Shown one piece after another: positions 30,100 to 34,303 of a stretch of 34,303 bases of DNA (positions within the stretch are counted from its first letter, which is position 1; each line of letters opens with the position of its first letter). Source of the DNA: Polyangiaceae bacterium (GTDB lineage Bacteria > Myxococcota_A > Polyangia > Polyangiales > Polyangiaceae). The position numbers were made by a program, and so were the translations under genes. The DNA lies in contig JADLAB010000364.1 of NCBI GenBank assembly GCA_020848455.1, forward strand, positions 1-34,303, given 5' to 3'. Below the pieces are notes generated by a model. It saw nothing but the letters and a program-made list of their open reading frames with translations, searched no databases and was not told where the DNA came from.

Positions 30100-31199
30100 A
30101 CCTGTTCGGTGCTCCAGGCGCGCGACGTGCGGCGCCGCTCGAGCAGGGCAGCGGGCGCGCCCTTGCCGGCCTTGCTCTTGGGCTTGCCCTTGACGGGCTT
30201 GCCCTTCGGCTTGGCGGCCGCGGGCTCGCCCCAGCGCGGCTTGACGTGCGCGGCGAGCACGTCGCGGAAGAGCCCGATGTGGGCGCAGTGATCCATCTTC
30301 GCGTTGCCGGCGAAGCCGCGCACGTGGAAGCCGCCGCGGTCGAAGTGGTCGAGGAGCTCGAGGCCCATCGGGTCGCTCGCGCGGGCGCGGCCCGCCCGCG
30401 GGCGGCCGCCGAGCATCGCCACGAGGTAGTTCGAGGTCTCGGTGGTCGAGGCGTACCCGGGCGGGATGATCGACGAGTGGCTGACGAACATGAGCTTGTC
30501 GCCCGCCGCGGCGCGCCGCGCGAACGACAGGAAGGGCGCGAGCTCCCCCGGGTCGACCGCGTCGCCGACGTAGCCCGCGTGCAGGCCGTCGAGCAGCACC
30601 ACCGTGTCGACGGCGCGCGCCACCTCGGACCGCGCGAGGAGCTCGCCGACGGCGCCGTAGCCAGCGCTCCACGCGCTCAGGCCGAGGTGGCGCACGTGGG
30701 CTCCGGCGTCGCCGCTCGCCTCCGCCACCGCGCGCTCCACGCTCGCGACGAGCTCGCGGAAGCGCTCGGGCGACTGGAACGGCGGCCGGTAGGCGGTCGA
30801 GCCGATCCCGAGATCGATGCCGACCAGGATCGCGCGGTCCATCACCTGCACCCATTCCTTGCGCACGGCCTCGTGGCCGTGGAAGTGGATGACGAGATCG
30901 AAACCGTGGTCGGCGCCGACCGCGCGGCGCGCGTCGCGCGGCACGATCATCTGGCCCATCGAGGGAGCGCGGCTCCACGGCCCGTAGGAGCCCAGCCCGG
31001 GATCGCGGGTGTTGCAGGGGTTCACGCCGCCCCGGAGCGCGGGCTCCTTCTGCACCTGGGTGTCGGGCCCGGGCTTCTCCTTCGCCCAGTCGGGCAGCTC
31101 GGCCCGGCCCGGCGCGGCGCCGAGCGCGAGCGCGAAGAACGTGGCGAGCGCGGCGCCGAGGCGCGCGCGGCAGAGGGCGGGCGAGGCGGCGCGTGACAT
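30096..31199 (-). CDS. Secreted alpha/beta-hydrolase-like protein with Lys-rich tail
   Basis: This 367-residue protein starts at ATG 31199 with a cleavable signal (MSRAASPALCRARLGAALATFFALALGAAPGRA). A GTG six codons upstream is possible. The body has an oxyanion-like 'DLVIHFHGHEAVRKEW' (about 101-116), a nucleophile elbow 'LSAWSAGYGAV' with S178 (A-W-S-A-G, the first Gly of GxSxG being Ala), 'VVLLDGLHAGY' (D204) and 'FVSHSSIIPPGYASTTET'. A late His ('DHCAHIGLF') could complete the triad. The last 35 residues are a Lys/Gly/Pro repeat ('AAKPKGKPVKGKPKSKAGKGA') that may bind acidic polymers. It is therefore likely an exported esterase- or lipase-like protein of unknown substrate. Its stop overlaps the response regulator stop (CTAG, 30096-30099). 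Confidence 0.75.
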   Translation of the reverse strand: MSRAASPALCRARLGAALATFFALALGAAPGRAELPDWAKEKPGPDTQVQKEPALRGGVNPCNTRDPGLGSYGPWSRAPSMGQMIVPRDARRAVGADHGFDLVIHFHGHEAVRKEWVQVMDRAILVGIDLGIGSTAYRPPFQSPERFRELVASVERAVAEASGDAGAHVRHLGLSAWSAGYGAVGELLARSEVARAVDTVVLLDGLHAGYVGDAVDPGELAPFLSFARRAAAGDKLMFVSHSSIIPPGYASTTETSNYLVAMLGGRPRAGRARASDPMGLELLDHFDRGGFHVRGFAGNAKMDHCAHIGLFRDVLAAHVKPRWGEPAAAKPKGKPVKGKPKSKAGKGAPAALLERRRTSRAWSTEQV

Positions 31200-31394
31200 G
31201 CCCGAGCCATGCTTCACTTCGCGGCCCGGTGACAAGTTTCCCGTCGGCGCCGAGCAGCTTTGCGTCGCGAGGGCCCCGATCCGGGGCGAAGGAGCAAGCT
31301 TGTCGGAGTCGCCGATCCGCTGCCACGCGGGTGAAGCACCTCCGCCGGCGCAGCGCAGCAACCCGGCCGCCGGATTGGGGAAGAGAGAGGCGAC
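31200..31394. other. Divergent spacer upstream of two lipoprotein genes
   Basis: These 195 bp separate the hydrolase-like gene from the rightward lipoprotein gene. A GAGAGAGG ribosome-binding-like run lies just before 31395. No clear promoter, hairpin or other element could be named. Confidence 0.3.
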
Positions 31395-32816
31395 TTGCGC
31401 GAGGCGCGCGGGCGTGGCTCGATGCGGCGAACGCTCGCGATGTCGCCACCGCACCCGCCCCGCCCCGCCACGCCACGCCCGCGCCGCGCCCTGGCGTGGA
31501 GGGTCACGCTCGCGCTGCTCGCTCCGCTCGCGCTCGGCGGCTGCCGCGAGCGCGCGAGCGCGGGCGCGACGACCGAGACGCGCGCCGCGCCGAGCGCCCA
31601 CGGCCCGACGCGCTCGACCGGCGCGAGTCTCGTCGCGAGCGCGGCGGTGAGCGCGGTCGCGAGCGCCAGCCCGTCCGCGCCAGCGAGCGGCTCCGCCGCC
31701 GCGAGCGCAGCGTCGGGGAGCGCGTCGAGCGTCGGGGACGGCGGCACTCCGCTCACCGAGGTCCCGGAGGAGTGCCGACTGCTGCGGCGTCCGCAGCGGC
31801 TGGCGCACGTCGGCCCCGCGACGTTCGCCTTCGCGCGCGACCACGGCGATCCGGCGACGGTCTTCAACCTGCGCGGCACCCCGGCGGCGGCGCCGCTCGC
31901 CACGGCCTCGGGCGGGGCGGGCCCGGGGCTGCTCGCGCCGCCGGGCGGCGATGCCCCGGAGGCGGCGGCGCCCAACCCGTGCGCCGTCGCAGGCGCCTGG
32001 GTGTACTGCATGGATGCCGAGGGAGCCGTCCGCCGACGCCGGCTCGGCGAGGAGGGCGGCGTCGTGGTGGCGAGCGCGATCCCCGGCTCGCCCATCGCGG
32101 CAGCCGCCGTCGGAGAGCGCGCCGTGCTCGCGTTCCTGGCGCCACGCCGCACGAGCGAGGGGCTCGTCCGGCACGCCTTCGCGGTGCTCGACGACGGCGC
32201 CCCCGTGCAGCTCTCCGAGGAGGGCAGCGGCGCGACGAACGTGGCGCTCGCGGCGCGCGGCACGGAGCTGTTCGCGATGTACATCGACGCGCGTGTCGCC
32301 TTGACGCCGGTGCACGTGCGACGGCTCGAGGTCCGCGGCACGCTCGAGCCAGGCGTCGACGCGGTGGTGCTCATCGCGGGCGGCGCGGACGGCAGCCAGA
32401 CCGGCGCGCTCGGCACGGTGGCGCACGGGCCGGTCTTCGTGCTCGTCCCGACGACCACCGAGGACGGCGGCTTCGGCCTCGCCGTCGTGCGCATCGCCGA
32501 CGAGCCGAAGGACGACATGCCGGTCGTGTGGTCGCGCTACCCGGCGGAGCTCCGCGGCGCACCCGTCGCGGCCACGCAGGGGCGCGGCTCGGTCGCGGTG
32601 CTGCGCGTGCGACCCCAAACGGCCCCGGCGGGCGATCGCCAGCTGCTCGAGCTCGGTCGGCTCGACGACGCCGGCGAGCACCAGGCGCTCTGCGAGATCG
32701 CCGACTCCGCACGCTTCCAGCACGTCACCCTCGCCGTCGGGGCGAAGGACACGCTGTGGCTCGGCTACGCCACGCCGGACGGCACCTTCGTGGAGCAGCG
32801 GGGCAAGGCGCCATGA
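31395..32816 (+). CDS. Large lipoprotein, function unknown
   Basis: This frame gives up to 473 residues. The start is uncertain: TTG 31395 has a GAGAGAGG run 4 nt upstream, while ATG 31422 and ATG 31440 are in frame with poorer ribosome-binding sites. All give a long basic n-region before the hydrophobic core and lipobox 'WRVTLALLAPLALGGC'. A Ser/Ala-rich low-complexity linker follows, then a beta-rich body with repeating strands ('VFNLRGTPAAAPLATASGG', 'VLAFLAPRRTSEGLVRHAFAVLDDGAPVQLSEEGSGATNVALAARGTELFAMYIDARVAL'). The repeats recall a propeller-like fold, but this is not proven. Homologues of this style, with exported repeats and no catalytic motif, are typical of Polyangia. It is followed by a coupled gene (ATGA overlap). 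Confidence 0.75.
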   Translation: MREARGRGSMRRTLAMSPPHPPRPATPRPRRALAWRVTLALLAPLALGGCRERASAGATTETRAAPSAHGPTRSTGASLVASAAVSAVASASPSAPASGSAAASAASGSASSVGDGGTPLTEVPEECRLLRRPQRLAHVGPATFAFARDHGDPATVFNLRGTPAAAPLATASGGAGPGLLAPPGGDAPEAAAPNPCAVAGAWVYCMDAEGAVRRRRLGEEGGVVVASAIPGSPIAAAAVGERAVLAFLAPRRTSEGLVRHAFAVLDDGAPVQLSEEGSGATNVALAARGTELFAMYIDARVALTPVHVRRLEVRGTLEPGVDAVVLIAGGADGSQTGALGTVAHGPVFVLVPTTTEDGGFGLAVVRIADEPKDDMPVVWSRYPAELRGAPVAATQGRGSVAVLRVRPQTAPAGDRQLLELGRLDDAGEHQALCEIADSARFQHVTLAVGAKDTLWLGYATPDGTFVEQRGKAP

Positions 32817-33427
32817 GCCGAAGACAGGCGCCCCGGCCCCGCGGCGTGCCCTCCGCCGTGGCCGTCCTCGCACTGCTCGCGGCGTGCGCCCGAGGTGCCG
32901 CGACCACGCCGCCCGTGTCGTCCCGGCCGAGCGTGCAGATCGACGCGCCGGTCGCACCACCGCCGCCGGGCACGACGGCTGCGAGCGCCGACACCACGCC
33001 GCACGACGCCGCGTCCGCGGCCACGCGCAGCAAGGCGACCGCGAGCGAGCGCACCGCCGAGGTGCGCGCCTTCGCGCGCGCCTTCGCGCGCGCGCTCGAG
33101 CGCCACGACTACCCGGCCGCCCTCGCCTTCTTCGCGCCCGACAACTACGCCGGCCAGCGCGCGCTCGGCGTCCGGCCGCTGCAGTACATCGCCGAGGGGA
33201 TCGGCCTCGGCACGGCCTCGCAGCACCGCTCGGGCCCCGAGATCCACCCGCCCCTCGACGTCGCGCTTGCAAGCCTGCAAGAGGTCGTCGTCGAGCACGT
33301 CGAGCGGGTGGACGACTACTGGCACGTGACCGGGCGGCTCGTGGCCGGCGCGAGCGTGTACGCGCTCGATCTGATGGTGTACCTCGGCGCGGGGCAGCGC
33401 CTCGAGATCCGCCCGCCGGTCGGCTGA
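32813..33427 (+). CDS. Lipoprotein translationally coupled to the preceding one
   Basis: This 204-residue protein begins at ATG 32813, overlapping the previous stop as ATGA. The signal MSRRQAPRPRGVPSAVAVLALLAAC ends at Cys25 (lipobox LAAC). A Pro/Thr/Ala linker follows to about residue 80, then a compact domain of about 120 residues: 'AFARAFARALERHDYPAALAFFAPDNYAGQRALGVRPLQYIAEGIGLG' and 'LQEVVVEHVERVDDYWHVTGRLVAGASVYALDLMVYLGAGQRLEIRPP'. The helix-then-beta-sheet order and the 'HDYPAALAFFAPD' phrase resemble NTF2-like or SnoaL-like folds, as in DUF4440-like periplasmic domains. The function is unknown. It lies 15 bp before the long palindrome at the convergent junction with plsX. Confidence 0.75.
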   Translation: MSRRQAPRPRGVPSAVAVLALLAACARGAATTPPVSSRPSVQIDAPVAPPPPGTTAASADTTPHDAASAATRSKATASERTAEVRAFARAFARALERHDYPAALAFFAPDNYAGQRALGVRPLQYIAEGIGLGTASQHRSGPEIHPPLDVALASLQEVVVEHVERVDDYWHVTGRLVAGASVYALDLMVYLGAGQRLEIRPPVG

Positions 33428-33430
33428 ACC

Positions 33431-33544
33431 CCGAGCGAACCACGGAGGCACGGAGACGCGGAGAGCTGCACGGAGGAGACAGGGTTCAGAGGCTCCTCCG
33501 TGTCACGCTCCGAGGCTCGTGCCTCCGGTGTTCGCCTCGCTCGG
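33431..33544. repeat. Long imperfect palindrome at the plsX convergent junction
   Basis: Arms pair in blocks: CCGAGCGA (33431-33438) with TCGCTCGG (33537-33544), CGGAGGCACG (33443-33452) with CGTGCCTCCG (33518-33527), CGGAG (33459-33463) with CTCCG (33508-33512), and CACGGAGGAG (33469-33478) with CTCCTCCGTG (33493-33502). The last pair is separated by a 14-nt loop. The plsX stop (33503-33505) lies in the right arm. The CACGGAG-type wording repeats inside the left arm as well. It may act as a two-way terminator, or be a mobile-repeat remnant. Confidence 0.75.
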
Positions 33545-34303
33545 CCCCGAGTCACTGCCCTGTGCCTCGAGCGCGGACCGGATCTGCTCCCCGAGGCCGC
33601 GCTCCACCGCCTTCGCCGCGACCTTGAGCGCGTTCCGGATGGCCTGCGCGTTCGAGCGGCCGTGCGCCTTGATGACCACGTGGTCGAAACCGACGATGGG
33701 CGCGCCGCCGTACTGCTTCCAGTCGGTGAGCGTCTGGAGCTGGCGCAGCCCACGCGACAGCATGCCGAGCCCGAGCCGCCACAAGAGGCGCCGCTCGTAG
33801 GCCTTGCGCGCGAGGTCGAGCGCGACGGCGGCGACGCCCTCGAGCATCTTGAGGACGATGTTGCCGACGAAGCCCTCGCACACGACGACGTCCACGGTGC
33901 CACGCGGGATGTCCACCCCCTCGACGTTGCCCACGAACTCGATCGACGGCAGGCGCGCGAGGGCCGCGTGGGCGGCGACCACCGCCGGCGTGCCCTTCTG
34001 CGGCTCGGTGCCGTTCGAGAGGAGCGCGACCCTCGGCCGCTCGATCTGCGAGACGACGCGCGAGTAGGCGCTGCCCATGACGGCGAAGCCCACGAGCTCC
34101 TCGGCGGTGCAGGCGAGGGTCGCGCCCACGTCGAGCATGAGCGCGAAGGGGTCGCGGCGCGGACCGTGCCGCAGCGCGGTCGGGTAGACCGCGGCGAGGG
34201 CCACGCGCCGGATGCCCGGGATGCGCGCGAAGCTCCGCGCGGCGGCGAGGATGACGGCGCCGGTGTTGCCCGCGGACACGAGCGCGTCGGCCTGGCCGTC
34301 GCG
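33503..34303 (-). CDS. plsX: Phosphate acyltransferase PlsX (5' part outside window)
   Basis: The visible 266 residues are the larger C-terminal part of PlsX; the reading frame runs off the right edge, so the true start is not in the window. PlsX makes acyl-phosphate from acyl-ACP for phospholipid synthesis at the membrane. Typical segments are 'LVSAGNTGAVILAA', 'MLDVGATLACTAEELVGFAVMGSAYSRVV', 'RVALLSNGTEPQKGTPAVVAAH', 'FVGNVEGVDIPRGTVDVVVCEGFVGNIVLKMLEGV' and 'YGGAPIVGFDHVVIKAHGRSNAQAIRNAL'. The family usually has about 330-350 residues. The last residues ('SEANTGGTSLGA') are encoded in and beside the palindrome at the 3' end, and may be lineage-specific additions. plsX genes commonly neighbour fab genes, which here would lie to the right. 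Confidence 0.95.
   Translation of the reverse strand, partial: RDGQADALVSAGNTGAVILAAARSFARIPGIRRVALAAVYPTALRHGPRRDPFALMLDVGATLACTAEELVGFAVMGSAYSRVVSQIERPRVALLSNGTEPQKGTPAVVAAHAALARLPSIEFVGNVEGVDIPRGTVDVVVCEGFVGNIVLKMLEGVAAVALDLARKAYERRLLWRLGLGMLSRGLRQLQTLTDWKQYGGAPIVGFDHVVIKAHGRSNAQAIRNALKVAAKAVERGLGEQIRSALEAQGSDSGPSEANTGGTSLGA

Noticed and set aside
27877-33443. Minus-strand open frames of more than 1000 codons overlapping the kinase, regulator and lipoprotein genes
   Set aside because: Except for the hydrolase-like gene at 30096-31199, the translation is Arg/Ala/Gly-rich without motifs, while the opposite strand encodes well-recognised domains.

Overview
The window is very GC-rich DNA (low seventies percent by eye, with G/C-ending codons almost throughout). 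The gene content points to a myxobacterium-like member of Myxococcota, probably Polyangia. The main indications are many lipoproteins with Gly/Ser- or Pro-rich linkers, a transmembrane Hanks-type Ser/Thr kinase, a double-FHA zinc-ribbon protein, a TPR protein with a membrane tail, and an NrfD/DsrP-type respiratory module. No rRNA, tRNA, CRISPR array, transposase or phage gene was seen. I count 34 coding genes; the last is cut by the window edge and the first may be.

Layout. 1-3100: a TVP38/DedA-like membrane protein, a large putative lipoprotein and a small lipoprotein. 3494-6770: a 57-residue single-TM protein followed by a likely respiratory module (NrfD/DsrP quinone-interacting subunit, four-haem-site cytochrome c, Tat-exported multi-cluster ferredoxin). 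A good sigma-54-type promoter match lies before the NrfD gene. 6953-12987: mixed housekeeping genes, including a lipoprotein, a basic disordered protein, an O-methyltransferase, CoaX, an orphan FecCD-type permease, a TPR protein, a Cys-rich lipoprotein and a degenerate Nudix protein. 13031-21104: an FHA protein, RuvA, a lipoprotein plus LysM pair, a VWA-like lipoprotein, YacG, a Pro-rich lipoprotein and a PrsW-like protease. 21345-22445: DnaJ.

The most striking part is 22543-30099. Two divergent arms share paralogous front ends. Each arm encodes a PhnD-like periplasmic binding lipoprotein, with no transporter genes nearby, followed by a membrane sensor kinase. The first 183 residues of the two kinases (TM1, periplasmic domain, TM2) align without a gap, about 110 of 183 identical by my count. 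Directly after TM2 the outputs differ: one protein continues into a Hanks-type Ser/Thr kinase, the other into HAMP, PAS and a histidine kinase followed by an NtrC-type sigma-54 activator gene. The 388-bp divergent spacer carries a near-consensus sigma-54 promoter facing the Ser/Thr-kinase arm, and about 100 bp upstream of it a perfect TGGTCA-TC-TGACCA inverted repeat. This suggests, but does not prove, that the two-component arm switches on the Ser/Thr-kinase arm. I regard this as the candidate undescribed system.

30096-34303: a secreted alpha/beta-hydrolase-like protein, two lipoproteins that are translationally coupled, and the 3' part of plsX. An imperfect palindrome of about 114 bp spans the 3' end of plsX. 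Four of the five convergent gene junctions are overlapping or at most 8 bp apart, leaving no room for ordinary terminators.
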